The notes below the pieces were generated by a model. It searched no databases, had not been told where the DNA came from, and was given only the letters and a program-made list of their open reading frames with translations. Shown one piece after another: positions 16,872-26,126 of a stretch of 64,000 bases of DNA. Source of the DNA: Thalassobium sp. (GTDB taxonomy: Bacteria > Pseudomonadota > Gammaproteobacteria > Pseudomonadales > Oceanobacteraceae); assembly GCA_002733205.1 (NCBI GenBank), contig NVUW01000002.1, positions 248,001 through 312,000 on the forward strand. Reading direction: 5' to 3'. The position numbers and the translations under genes were made by a program. Each line of letters opens with the position of its first letter. Position 1 is the stretch's first letter.

Positions 16872-17912
16872 TCAGCGGATTTTATCCACCAGTGCTACCG
16901 CCAGTTCATCACCAATCAGTTTGGCAACTTCACGTGCCGCTTTCTGCCGGGCAACGTCTTCCAGTCCGGACACGCCTTTGGCCTGCTTGCTGAACGAGCT
17001 CAGCACACGGCCGGCACCATCGCGGATGGTAACGCGGCTGTCGGCAAACACATAGTGACTGCCGTCTTTGGCTTTACCGCTCAGCTGGGCGCTGATATCG
17101 AAGCGCAGATCGGCGTCGCTGCCGTCCTGAATGCGCAGGCCCTGTGAGGTCAGCGCTTCGAGCACGCCGCCGCCAATGGTCTGAGCGCCGTCATCGAGCA
17201 GTTCGAGGCTGACCTGCAGCTGATCGATCTGGGCGTAGATGCGGTCCTGCAGTGCTTTCAGTTCCGGACTTAAGGCCGGGGCCTTACGTTCCATGCTGAT
17301 CAGCGTCAGACGCTCACCCAGACGCTCACGCTTGGCGAACAGGGTCAGTGCCGGTAACAGCGGCTGCAGCTGTTGCAGGCGATTACCGCTTGGCTGCAGT
17401 TCGCCGATGGCGCTCAGTTCCTGTTCGATATCGTTCATATCGCGGCGCAGACGGGCGGCCGCGGCATTACGATCCAGCTCGGCCAGGGCGTAAGCGTATT
17501 TGGCGTCGGTATGGGTTTCGCTGATCTGCACTTCGTCCAGCTCGGCCGGTGGCACCTGACTGCGCACATAGTTACGCACGGTACGCAGCACTTCGCTGTC
17601 GCGGTTGGTGCCGCTCAGCTCGACGGTTTCGCTGCTGAAGTCACCGCTGACGGTTACTTTAAGCTGCGATACCAGATCAATGCGCGCCAGTTCCGCCGCG
17701 CGTTTTACCGCATCGGTGGCACTGCCGTAGATTTCCATCGAACCGATGCCGTAGGCCATGCCGCGCATCTGCGGCGGCTGCGTTACCCAGGCCGGAGCTT
17801 TGCTGCTGCGGGCTGCGTCTTTGGCCGGTTTGGTGCTGTTGCCGACACAACCGGACAGCAGGCTGATGCCTGTGCCCAGTGCCAGTGCCGCAACCAGTAA
17901 GCGCTTAGCCAC
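16872..17912 (-). CDS. LPP20-family lipoprotein
   Basis: 346 residues with a signal peptide and lipobox LLSGC (Cys at 22), then APAWVTQPPQMRGMAYGIGS, the characteristic start of LPP20-type proteins (P-x-W-...-G-x-G). An Ala-rich segment DAVKRAAELARIDLVSQLKV and EVQISETHTDAKYAYALAEL continue the domain. The rest is a mixed alpha/beta periplasmic region. The start codon is GTG. It is the third gene in a row of three outer-membrane-type lipoproteins (18560-20278, 17922-18527, this one) that are often found together in marine gammaproteobacteria. The function is unknown; an envelope or peptidoglycan-synthesis role is inferred from the LpoB-like neighbour. Confidence 0.8.
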   Translation of the reverse strand: MAKRLLVAALALGTGISLLSGCVGNSTKPAKDAARSSKAPAWVTQPPQMRGMAYGIGSMEIYGSATDAVKRAAELARIDLVSQLKVTVSGDFSSETVELSGTNRDSEVLRTVRNYVRSQVPPAELDEVQISETHTDAKYAYALAELDRNAAAARLRRDMNDIEQELSAIGELQPSGNRLQQLQPLLPALTLFAKRERLGERLTLISMERKAPALSPELKALQDRIYAQIDQLQVSLELLDDGAQTIGGGVLEALTSQGLRIQDGSDADLRFDISAQLSGKAKDGSHYVFADSRVTIRDGAGRVLSSFSKQAKGVSGLEDVARQKAAREVAKLIGDELAVALVDKIR

Positions 17913-17921
17913 GGGCTGTCC

Positions 17922-18527
17922 TTAGAATCCGAAAGAGGATTTCTGCTGCAGTTTCTGGATCTTCTTCTGACCGTTCCACACTTCCATGTTGGATTCCATG
18001 TCGATCAGCTTCAGGTCGACCTGATAGAAGGTCACACGTTCTTTGCCCACCTGATCCACCAGCGAGTTGATGGTGCCGGACAGCGCGAAATCAGCGGCTT
18101 TTTCCTGGCCCTGAGCCTTGGCGTTTTTGGCGTTCAGTTCCTGATCACGACGCTCATCACGTACCGCATCACGCTCATCACCACCGGCAACGAAACCGGC
18201 ACGGCCGGAACGGATGATGGAGCGCTTGATGTCGTTGATGAAGGTATCGACGGCAATGTGTTCGTGCGATTTGTTACTGATGCGCGAGATGATCACGGTC
18301 GGACGACGGTTGTTATCCATCTCGAAGTCACGCGCCCATGGGAATGACAGCATGTCGGTGATCATTTCGTTGGCCACCAGCTCAGAGTCTTTGGCGTTCC
18401 AGCGATCAGACAGTGCCACTTCTTCGTTGGCGCTCAGACGGGTGACCTTGGTGGCACAACCGGCAGAAAGCAGTACAGATGCGCCCAGCAGCGTGCAGGC
18501 AGTCAGTTTGGTGATGTTTGTCAGCAT
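17922..18527 (-). CDS. lpoB: LpoB-like penicillin-binding-protein activator lipoprotein
   Basis: 201 residues. Lipobox LSAGC (Cys about 24) follows a hydrophobic leader. The domain with NRRPTVIISRISNKSHEHI, FINDIKRSIIRSGRAGFVAG, ADFALSGTINSLVDQVGKER and VDLKLIDMESNMEVWNG is the LpoB (YcfM) pattern. LpoB reaches from the outer membrane to stimulate PBP1b. The region between the lipid anchor and the globular domain is short compared with E. coli LpoB. It is spaced 9 bases from the LPP20 gene and 32 bases from the COG3014-type gene, so these are likely one transcript. Confidence 0.78.
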   Translation of the reverse strand: MLTNITKLTACTLLGASVLLSAGCATKVTRLSANEEVALSDRWNAKDSELVANEMITDMLSFPWARDFEMDNNRRPTVIISRISNKSHEHIAVDTFINDIKRSIIRSGRAGFVAGGDERDAVRDERRDQELNAKNAKAQGQEKAADFALSGTINSLVDQVGKERVTFYQVDLKLIDMESNMEVWNGQKKIQKLQQKSSFGF

Positions 18528-18559
18528 GGTGTCCTTCCTTATCAGACAATGAATATGAA

Positions 18560-20278
18560 TTATTCAGATACTTTGATCAGTTGTTTTACTTCGCTTTCTT
18601 TGGCCGCACCGGCCAGAGGAGGCAATGTACGTACGCGCCACAGGTGGATATCGCCGGCTTTCAGATTCACCTGCTCCTGTGCGCTCTGACGCTGGCCCGC
18701 GTTAAGCGTGGAATCCAGTGCCAGTGCATGTTCACCCGGCTCAACGGCCACCCGGCGGACACGGATATCGCTTGGCAACAGCAACCAGTTGCGGGTTTCA
18801 GCCGCGTCGGTCAGCTGTGCTGTGAGCTTGCCAACCGATGCCAGAATGCCACCGTAAGAGCCACCGGCTGAAGCAACCGATTGAGCGGTTAAGGCTTTCA
18901 ATGATGAACGTGCCAGCGCCAGCTGAATATCGGTTGATGAGTTAACCATCTGTTCCTGTACCGCCATCAATGCCGGGTTGGAAGATTTCAGCATCAGGCT
19001 GCGTTCGCCATCAACGCTCAGCGTACTCTCGCCCAGCGCTTTAACCGGTGAATAATAAGGCACGGTAATGCGCATGGAATCGCCGATGGCGCTCAGCAGT
19101 CCCATATCCTGCGCGGTATTCCACAGCGGGCCAATAGGCACGGTCTTGGTAAAACTGTTAAACCAGTATCCGACTTCGGCGGCATCGAGGTAGTTCGCCA
19201 CGGCATCGAAAATGTCTTTATCGGCGTACAGCACATAGAACCAGGCCAGCTGGGCTTTGTCGTTACCGAAGAAATACGGCCGGATTTCCAGCGCCTGCAA
19301 CGACGGGTTAACCGACAGTTCCAGACTCATTTCTTTGCGCTGTGGCGCCAGACCTTTGTGCTCCAGCACGATGATCTGGGCTTTGTTGGCGGTCCAGTTT
19401 TTCAGCTCGGCCTGGCGCGCTTTGCTCAGTTTTTTCTTCGCCAGCGCGCGCGATTCAGTTTTGTAGCCACCGGCTTTCTGCATCATGCGGATGGTGTCGA
19501 ACCATGCCTGCTCGGTCATCTCCGCATCGAGACGGAACTGCTTGCTGAAGCCATCTTCATAGCTTTTCGCGGCTTTCTGGTAGCTGATACGGGCATCATC
19601 GTACTCGCCGTTCATTTCAAAACTGATACCGGTGAGGTAATGCGCCATGGCGTCATCGCGGTATTGCAGTTTATCCATATCCACCAGATTGCCCTGCAGC
19701 TTCTCGAAAATCTTCAGCAGCTTGGTGAAGGTTTGCTGATCTTTATCGTTCTGCTCGGCGTAGGTGCCTTTGCGTGAATTCAGATCGTTAAGGCGGATGA
19801 TCAGACGGCGGGATTCAATACGTGCACCTTCCAGTGCTTCGTAATAACCATTGCGGTCCGCGGCCAGCTGCGCCAGACCAAAATAGTTCAGCGCTTTGTA
19901 ATAGTTGATAAAGACTTTTTCGAAGTCGGCGCCGCCGTACGGGCCCTGACGCGGATTCGACATCAGCGTCACCATCGAGCCGGTAATGCTGGTTGTTTCC
20001 AGGTCTTCGGCAATGCGCTCGGCTTTATCGAGCAGCACATTACTGGCAGCAAAATCACCTTCCAGGTGTTTAACCACGCCCAGTTCCATGTGATACAGCA
20101 GACGGTCATTACCCGCAGGATTCAGAGCTTTAGCCAGCTTGGCTTCGGAGGCGGCGTAATCGCCTTTTTGTACATCCTTAATCGCACCGTTAATACCGGC
20201 ACCATAAGTTGCACAACCCGCCAGTAATACCACTGGCACCAACAGAACAATCGAACGTAGGGTTTTACCCGGTTTCAC
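18560..20278 (-). CDS. COG3014-type TPR-containing lipoprotein
   Basis: 572 residues. Signal peptide with lipobox LLAGC (Cys about 22), then TPR-like helices (GDYAASEAKLAKALNPAG, LEGDFAASNVLLDKAERIAE and later EYDDARISYQKAAKSYEDG). A beta-rich C-terminal part contains DIRVRRVAVEPGEHALALDS. The start is GTG at 20278 with GGAG 6 bases upstream. It heads the three-lipoprotein cluster. Proteins of this kind occur beside LpoB-like genes in Vibrio/Shewanella relatives. Scaffold duty in the envelope is inference only. Confidence 0.75.
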   Translation of the reverse strand: MKPGKTLRSIVLLVPVVLLAGCATYGAGINGAIKDVQKGDYAASEAKLAKALNPAGNDRLLYHMELGVVKHLEGDFAASNVLLDKAERIAEDLETTSITGSMVTLMSNPRQGPYGGADFEKVFINYYKALNYFGLAQLAADRNGYYEALEGARIESRRLIIRLNDLNSRKGTYAEQNDKDQQTFTKLLKIFEKLQGNLVDMDKLQYRDDAMAHYLTGISFEMNGEYDDARISYQKAAKSYEDGFSKQFRLDAEMTEQAWFDTIRMMQKAGGYKTESRALAKKKLSKARQAELKNWTANKAQIIVLEHKGLAPQRKEMSLELSVNPSLQALEIRPYFFGNDKAQLAWFYVLYADKDIFDAVANYLDAAEVGYWFNSFTKTVPIGPLWNTAQDMGLLSAIGDSMRITVPYYSPVKALGESTLSVDGERSLMLKSSNPALMAVQEQMVNSSTDIQLALARSSLKALTAQSVASAGGSYGGILASVGKLTAQLTDAAETRNWLLLPSDIRVRRVAVEPGEHALALDSTLNAGQRQSAQEQVNLKAGDIHLWRVRTLPPLAGAAKESEVKQLIKVSE

Positions 20279-20609
20279 AGCAGCTCCTTGCTTAATAAGT
20301 TGCTCGTTAAATAGCTTAGGGTCAGTAACAAGAACGACAGTCTAAAGCGCAGATCCCAAAAGCGCCAACCCGGAAAACCGCCCGACTGACGAAAATGCAT
20401 GACCTGAAACACGATAATAGCGGCATACCTGAGATTCCGGACAGGCCAGCATAAAGCAGAAAACTGAACGAATTATGAAAAAAGAGAAAATCCGGGGGCA
20501 GAAACGAATCCGGCCGCCTGACACATCCTTGTGTCAGGCGACCGGCAGCGGGTGCTGTTAATAACGTCAGTCTACTGACTATCAACAGCAGACTCAATAC
20601 ATGAAAGGG
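20279..20609. other. 331-base intergenic region with a stable hairpin
   Basis: No convincing gene lies here. It is the upstream region of the lipoprotein cluster (minus) and the downstream region of yheV (minus). The only clear structure is a perfect 11-bp inverted repeat, CGCCTGACACA-TCCT-TGTGTCAGGCG at 20515-20540, on neither side followed by a T-run, so it is not a standard intrinsic terminator. Confidence 0.6.
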
Positions 20610-20921
20610 TCACTTTTTGTCAGCGTCAGAATCAGCTTTTGTGTTAACAGCGGAGGGTGACAGGCCGAGAATTTTCAGCGGTTGTTCGCCATCATCGAGA
20701 ACGGGTTTACCGTCTGGCGTTACCCGCGTCACCAGTTCCTGCGCCTGCTGATCTTCCTGCGCCTGCTCGGCGGTGGTCTGACTGAAACCACAGCTGATGC
20801 ACTCGCGCACTTCTTCGCCGTCATCGTTGCTGTACATAACGGTCTTGTCCATTTCGCTGCACTTGGGGCAGACGGCGCCGGCAATAAAGCGGCGCGGACG
20901 TTTGGGTTTGTATTCAGACAT
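20610..20921 (-). CDS. yheV: YheV-family zinc-ribbon protein
   Basis: 103 residues. The N-terminus is RPRRFIAGAVCPKCSEMD, then EECVR-like RECISCGFSQ, giving two CxxC pairs for one zinc ribbon; the rest is a flexible acidic tail. It follows prlC with a one-base overlap (TGATG), the same arrangement as in many gammaproteobacteria. Its function is unknown; the ribbon suggests nucleic-acid or protein binding. The family call rests on the RFIAGAxCPxC pattern and on synteny. Confidence 0.85.
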   Translation of the reverse strand: MSEYKPKRPRRFIAGAVCPKCSEMDKTVMYSNDDGEEVRECISCGFSQTTAEQAQEDQQAQELVTRVTPDGKPVLDDGEQPLKILGLSPSAVNTKADSDADKK

Positions 20922-23008
20922 CAGGCAACTTCCTCCACCACAATGCCGCTGTGGCGCAGCAAAGGTTCCACCGACGGCTTACGGCCACGGAAGTTTTCAA
21001 ACAGAACCGCCGCTTCACGCGAGCCGCCCTGACTGAGAATTTCCTGCAGGAAGCTTTCACCGGTCGCACGGTTAAAAATGCCTTCTTCTTCAAAGCGCGA
21101 ATAGGCATCGGCACTCAGTACTTCGGCCCATTTGTAGGAGTAATAACCGGCGGCATAACCACCAGCAAAAATATGGCTGAAGCTGTGCTGGAAACGGTTA
21201 AAGCCGGCAATCGGCACCACCGCTACCTGAGCACGGACTTCGTTCAGCAGCTGCTGTACATCCACCGGCTGTTCACGGAATTCGTGGTGCAGGCGGAAAT
21301 CGAACAGGGCAAATTCCTGCTGACGCATGGTCATCATCGCGCTCTGGAAATGTTTGGCGGCGAGCAGTTTATCCAGCAGTTCCTGTGGCAGCGGCTCACC
21401 TGTTTCATAGTGACCAGAAATAAAGGCCAGCGCCTCCGGCTCGTAACACCAGTTTTCCAGGAACTGACTCGGCAGTTCGACGGCATCCCAGGCCACGCCA
21501 TTAATGCCGCTCACCGCCGCCACATCAATCTGTGTCAGCATATGGTGCAGGCCATGACCAAATTCATGGAACAGCGTGGTCAGTTCGTCGTGGGTCAGCA
21601 GTGCCGGTTTATCACCAACCGGCGGAGTGAAATTACACACCAGATAAGCCACCGGCAGCTGGATGCTGCCATCGGCATTACACCGACGGATACGGCAATC
21701 GTCCATCCACGCGCCGCCGCGTTTTTTCGCCCGTGCGTATAAATCCAGATAGAAGGCAGCAATCTGTTTGCCGTCTTTTAATACGTGGAAAAAACGCGCA
21801 TCCGGATGATAGCTGTCGAAGGTTTTCTGCTCTTCAAAGCTCAGGCCATACAGACGCGACACCACTTCAAACATGCCGTTAATCACGGTATCAACCGGCA
21901 GGTACGGGCGGATATCTTCCTGCGAAATGGCGTAACGCGCCTGACGTAATTTCTCGCTGTAAAAACTCACATCCCACGGCTGTAAATCAGCGCAGCCCTG
22001 CTCGGTGGCAAAGGCTTTCAGCTCGGCAAATTCGCGCTCTGCCTGGGGTTTGGCTTTGGCCGCCAGATCGCTTAAAAATTCCAGCACTTCGTCCGGCGAA
22101 CCGGCCATTTTGGTTTCTACCGAATAATGGGCGTACGACTCAAAACCCAGCAGTTTGGCCAGCTCGTAACGCAGGGTCAGAATTTCATTCATCAGCTGGC
22201 TGTTATCAAACTTGCCGGCATCCGGGCCCTGATCGGAGGCGCGGGTAACATAGGCGGTGTACATTTCTTCGCGCAGGCTGCGGTTTTCACCGTAGGTCAG
22301 CACCGGCATATAGGACGGGAAATCCAGCGTTAAACGGTAGCCTTCCTGCTCATGCGCTTTAGCCTGTTGTGCCAGCAGGTCGAGAGCGCTGTCGGGCAGA
22401 CCGGCCAGCTCAGACTTATCGCTGATCAGTTTGCTCCACGCATTGGTGGCATCCAGTACGTTCTCACCGAACTTAGAGGTCAGCTCAGATAAACGCTGAC
22501 GGATTTCACCGTAGCGGGCTTTTTTATCGTCCGGCAGATCGACACCGGCCAGATGGAAATCGCGCAGCGCATGTTCCACCGCTGTTTTCTGTGCAGTGCT
22601 CAGGCTGTCGAAGTGCGCCGAGGCGCGCAGCTTTTTATAGGCATCGCACAGCGCTTTGTTCTGCCCCATTTCGGTACTGTACTGGCTCAGCAGCGGCAGG
22701 CAGGCGTTATAGGCATCGCGCAGCTCATCGCTGTTAAGCACACCGTTTAAATGACCAACCGGCGACCAGGCCTGGCTCAGTTCATCGTCCCAGGCTTCCA
22801 TCGGCGCAATAAAGTTTTCCCAGGTCGGCTCGCTGACCGTGGCCAGCAGCTCGCGGATACGCTCGCGGTTCTGGTTCAACCTTTGTTCGATAGCAGGTTT
22901 GATATGTTCTGGTTTAATAGCCGAAAACGGCGGCAGACGATGGTTTGCTGACAGCGGATTGGTCGCCGCTGCCGCAGCCGTTGCACTGGTAGATGAAGAA
23001 GTGGTCAT
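20921..23008 (-). CDS. prlC: Oligopeptidase A (M3 family metallopeptidase)
   Basis: A cytoplasmic zinc endopeptidase that degrades short peptides, including cleaved signal peptides. 695 residues. The active-site HEFGHGLHHM gives HExxH-like H-E-F-G-H, with the third ligand Glu about 25 residues on in WDAVELPSQFLENW. The N-terminal part (HRLPPFSAIKPEHIKPAIEQ) is typical. The ATG at 23008 is chosen with GGAAGCGAAG upstream; the frame runs to 23059 but the extra part has no match to the family. A Thr/Ser/Ala-rich leader of about 20 residues is longer than in E. coli. Confidence 0.96.
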   Translation of the reverse strand: MTTSSSTSATAAAAATNPLSANHRLPPFSAIKPEHIKPAIEQRLNQNRERIRELLATVSEPTWENFIAPMEAWDDELSQAWSPVGHLNGVLNSDELRDAYNACLPLLSQYSTEMGQNKALCDAYKKLRASAHFDSLSTAQKTAVEHALRDFHLAGVDLPDDKKARYGEIRQRLSELTSKFGENVLDATNAWSKLISDKSELAGLPDSALDLLAQQAKAHEQEGYRLTLDFPSYMPVLTYGENRSLREEMYTAYVTRASDQGPDAGKFDNSQLMNEILTLRYELAKLLGFESYAHYSVETKMAGSPDEVLEFLSDLAAKAKPQAEREFAELKAFATEQGCADLQPWDVSFYSEKLRQARYAISQEDIRPYLPVDTVINGMFEVVSRLYGLSFEEQKTFDSYHPDARFFHVLKDGKQIAAFYLDLYARAKKRGGAWMDDCRIRRCNADGSIQLPVAYLVCNFTPPVGDKPALLTHDELTTLFHEFGHGLHHMLTQIDVAAVSGINGVAWDAVELPSQFLENWCYEPEALAFISGHYETGEPLPQELLDKLLAAKHFQSAMMTMRQQEFALFDFRLHHEFREQPVDVQQLLNEVRAQVAVVPIAGFNRFQHSFSHIFAGGYAAGYYSYKWAEVLSADAYSRFEEEGIFNRATGESFLQEILSQGGSREAAVLFENFRGRKPSVEPLLRHSGIVVEEVA

Positions 23009-23130
23009 AGATGCTTCGCTTCCGGAAAAGGGGCGTAGGTGAAGGTGCCTGACGGGCAACCCTTGCTCAATGCCTTATAAATTGGGTCAAATGGCCTTAA
23101 TTCAAGATCATAGCGCGGGAACAGAACACA

Positions 23131-23691
23131 ATGTCAGACGTAAGAAGCTATCAGGGCCATAGCCCGAAACTGGGCGAGCGCGTATTCGTGGACCGCAGCG
23201 CGGTAATTATCGGCGATGTGGAAATGGGCGACGACTGCTCGGTCTGGCCGTTAGCGGTCATCCGCGGCGATATGCATCATATCCGTATCGGCGCACGCAC
23301 CAGCGTACAGGATGGCAGCGTACTGCATATTACCCACGCCTCCGACTACAACCCCGGCGGCTACCCGCTGATTATCGGCGACGATGTCACCATCGGCCAT
23401 CAGGCCATGCTGCACGGCTGCACCATAGGCAACCGCGTATTAATCGGCATGAAATCCATGATCATGGACGGCGCCATCGTCGAAGACGAAGTGATCGTCG
23501 CCGCCGGCGCCGTGGTGACACCGGGCAAACGTCTGGAAAGCGGTTATGTATACGTCGGCAACCCGGCCAAACAGGCACGGCCGATTACCGAAAAAGAACG
23601 CAGTTTTTTTACCTACGGCGCAGGCAATTATGTGCAGCTGAAGGATAAGCATCTGGCGGAGGGGTATGATAAGCCGATTAATTATTTATAA
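23131..23691 (+). CDS. Gamma-class carbonic anhydrase family protein (YrdA-like)
   Basis: 186 residues forming a left-handed beta-helix of hexapeptide repeats (VFVDRSAVIIGDVEMGDDCS, VTIGHQAMLHGCTIGNRVLI, AIVEDEVIVAAGAVVTPGKR). The His ligands for zinc are visible in HITHAS and GHQAMLHG. Homologues include YrdA and CaiE-like proteins; not all have carbonic anhydrase activity. It runs divergently from prlC, 122 bases away, and convergently toward the STAND gene. The fold is certain; catalysis is not. Confidence 0.88.
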   Translation: MSDVRSYQGHSPKLGERVFVDRSAVIIGDVEMGDDCSVWPLAVIRGDMHHIRIGARTSVQDGSVLHITHASDYNPGGYPLIIGDDVTIGHQAMLHGCTIGNRVLIGMKSMIMDGAIVEDEVIVAAGAVVTPGKRLESGYVYVGNPAKQARPITEKERSFFTYGAGNYVQLKDKHLAEGYDKPINYL

Positions 23692-23788
23692 CCTCTCACA
23701 TGAATCTGCATGTTGATGGTCTATTCACCATTTACTTTCATTGCTTGTTGCAACTAGGCAGTGAATGTGAGTTTTCCATCAATAAAAA

Positions 23789-26044
23789 TTAATCTCTATC
23801 AAATAGATCGTCGATAGGATCAAGCTCATTACTATCAGAGAGATTGCTGAAGCTAGGGCTACGGTCATCTTGTGACATATAGGATTCTCTGAAGTTATCA
23901 ACATATTTTTCTGCTAAACCATCGATATCAACGGTATCGACAAGAGAGCTAATATCAATACGATCTGTATCCAGCCCTAAGTCTTCAACTTTTTCTTTTA
24001 TTGCATCAAATATATCATCGTATACTCCCTCTTCATCTACTGAATAATCCTCAACAAAAGCATCTACATGCCTCTCCATATCTATGCCATCTGTAATGTA
24101 GTCCAATTCGCTATCTATTAAATCGAAAACAGATTCATTTATCCATTCTTCCAGAAATTCATCATCCGGTAAAAAATTCTCTCGGAATTTCTCAATACTG
24201 ACGATATCATCTTCAGATATAGTAGTATTTTTCCTCAGCAAATCAGGTAATCGCTCAACCTCAACAAGACCATCCTCTCCAATCAAATCCAGATAATAGA
24301 TAAATATATTTAAAAATTTAATTTCCTGAGGGTTATCTAATATTTCTTTTATCAGCTTTAGGATTCCCGTTTTAACGTTACAATCAAGCGTTAAATCTAA
24401 ATCCTTGTACACATTTAAGAGAAAGTCATAATCTCCTGAATACAAGTCAATCCAATTTTGTAAAATATTTAGATAAATTGCTCTTCCGATTACACCTTGA
24501 GAATATAATTGCCTAACAAAAAGCAGGACCTCTATTCGAGGCATCCACTTCACATAATCACTTAATAATTTTTGATTCCCTTTGATTTCTGATAAAACAT
24601 AGTCTGAAAGCGATGGATTGAAAACTCTATATTCACAGCCGGTTGCTCCCATATCTCGTCTTAGCAAGGCAGATGTTGCTATGCGAATGTAGTCTGTAAA
24701 TTTGCAACTGAAAACCGAATGTTTCTTTATACTCAATTGCGTTGTAATTTCTTGAAATTCAGTCCTTAAAAAATTCTCATTTATCACTCCTCCAGAATAA
24801 ACAACTATTCTAACCAGAGCTCTAATAAGCTCGTCACTCTGAACGTTAAAACAATGATCCCATAAGCTCAATGGATTTGATAATAAAGACTCAACATGGT
24901 ACCAATAAGATAATACGTCAACTCCAGTAATTTTCTCCTGATCCGTAATCATTTCGATTAAGCGTGGATTGTAATTTTTATGCTCGATTATTAACCTGTA
25001 TCTCTTATCCTTATAGATTTCTTCAATGTAATCTTGAGATATCCCACCAGCCCAAACATGCTCATACAATATTTTAGCCTTATCTAAACGATCCATCTCA
25101 CTAATATTTAGAAGGTATTCCACCTTCCTAATATTTCTGTTTTCAAATTGAGCACTTATCCTGACACCTGAGTTAAGAATGCTAGTTCGGCTTGTAAGTA
25201 CAAAAATTTTGTCATCGCTTTTTTCAACTCTTGCAATAAAATCCATAATATGAGAATCACTATTACCATTTATTGCTTCTAAGTAGTTACTGCCTAGAAA
25301 ATCATCAAAATAAAAGATTTGTTTTTTATTTTTCGCATATACTTTCTCTGCCTCACTTAGGTCATTAATTATCTCAACAAACTCATACTCACCGGCTAAG
25401 TAATATAGGCAAATATTTTTTGCCAATGTTGTTTTACCAGCACCTGGTTCCCCGGTAATCACCAGCACTCTACTCTGACGAAGCTTTTCAAGGGCTTTAT
25501 AAAAACTGGACACTGCTATGAATTTCTTGGACTCATCTAGCATCTGTTCAATTTTATAGGAACTTCTTCCAACAACCTCAGCGTGTAGAATTCTTGTGAG
25601 AATATGTGTACTGGCGATCCATAATTTAAAGTGTTTCTCAAGAACGTTTGGATGTTTATCGAGAAGAGCTATGATGTCATCAGCACCAAAAACTTCTACA
25701 TTTACTGCGCCATTAGCATTAAGTATGCTTATGAGTTGATTTTTATTTTCGGGAGTAAGAGCAACTGATGTTGCTAGAACATAATTGGCCGGATCTAATT
25801 TTTCAATTTTCTTAACTTCTTCCTGTTTTAATTTACTTTTTAATTTCTCTAGTCCTGACCGAATATAATGCTTCGCTTGAATAATTGTTACGCCACAATC
25901 ATGACTAAAAAATCGCCCGTCGATACCGCCGTCTTTACCCGGTTTAAAGCGTTCAATATGCTGGCCGTAGAGCTCAGATAAAATATCGTTTGCTAGCACC
26001 TCAAACTCTTTGTCATTAAGCGCAGCTAAATCATATAAAGCCAA
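23789..26044 (-). CDS. Mrr-type nuclease-STAND NTPase (nSTAND3-like), candidate defence gene
   Basis: 751 residues. The N-terminal domain has a PD-(D/E)xK Mrr-like nuclease core: FEVLANDILSELYG, GKDGGIDG (Asp 38/42) and IIQAKHY (Gln 56, Lys 58). A STAND-type NTPase follows with Walker A TGEPGAGKTT (about 197-206), Walker B QIFYFDDFLG and sensor KIFVLTSR. The C-terminal 350 residues are helical, with an acidic Asp/Glu-rich tail. Base composition is far more A+T-rich than the neighbours. The start is TTG with AAGGAGAG upstream. It lies beside a ccdAB pair. Such nuclease-STAND proteins act as phage sensors that kill or arrest the cell; that role is inferred. Confidence 0.85.
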   Translation of the reverse strand: MALYDLAALNDKEFEVLANDILSELYGQHIERFKPGKDGGIDGRFFSHDCGVTIIQAKHYIRSGLEKLKSKLKQEEVKKIEKLDPANYVLATSVALTPENKNQLISILNANGAVNVEVFGADDIIALLDKHPNVLEKHFKLWIASTHILTRILHAEVVGRSSYKIEQMLDESKKFIAVSSFYKALEKLRQSRVLVITGEPGAGKTTLAKNICLYYLAGEYEFVEIINDLSEAEKVYAKNKKQIFYFDDFLGSNYLEAINGNSDSHIMDFIARVEKSDDKIFVLTSRTSILNSGVRISAQFENRNIRKVEYLLNISEMDRLDKAKILYEHVWAGGISQDYIEEIYKDKRYRLIIEHKNYNPRLIEMITDQEKITGVDVLSYWYHVESLLSNPLSLWDHCFNVQSDELIRALVRIVVYSGGVINENFLRTEFQEITTQLSIKKHSVFSCKFTDYIRIATSALLRRDMGATGCEYRVFNPSLSDYVLSEIKGNQKLLSDYVKWMPRIEVLLFVRQLYSQGVIGRAIYLNILQNWIDLYSGDYDFLLNVYKDLDLTLDCNVKTGILKLIKEILDNPQEIKFLNIFIYYLDLIGEDGLVEVERLPDLLRKNTTISEDDIVSIEKFRENFLPDDEFLEEWINESVFDLIDSELDYITDGIDMERHVDAFVEDYSVDEEGVYDDIFDAIKEKVEDLGLDTDRIDISSLVDTVDIDGLAEKYVDNFRESYMSQDDRSPSFSNLSDSNELDPIDDLFDRD

Positions 26045-26126
26045 TACTTACTCTCCTTAAAATATAAAAGAATAATAATGGTGCCGTAAATATACAGCGG
26101 TTGAGTTAGAACGTAACAGATACATA

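Noticed and set aside
20322-20597. Minus-strand 91-codon frame in the gap before the lipoprotein cluster
   Set aside because: Cys/Arg/Phe-rich translation, no ribosome-binding site, and it runs across the 11-bp hairpin; unlikely to be a gene.
20951-21742. Plus-strand 263-codon frame opposite prlC
   Set aside because: Shadow of the catalytic part of prlC.
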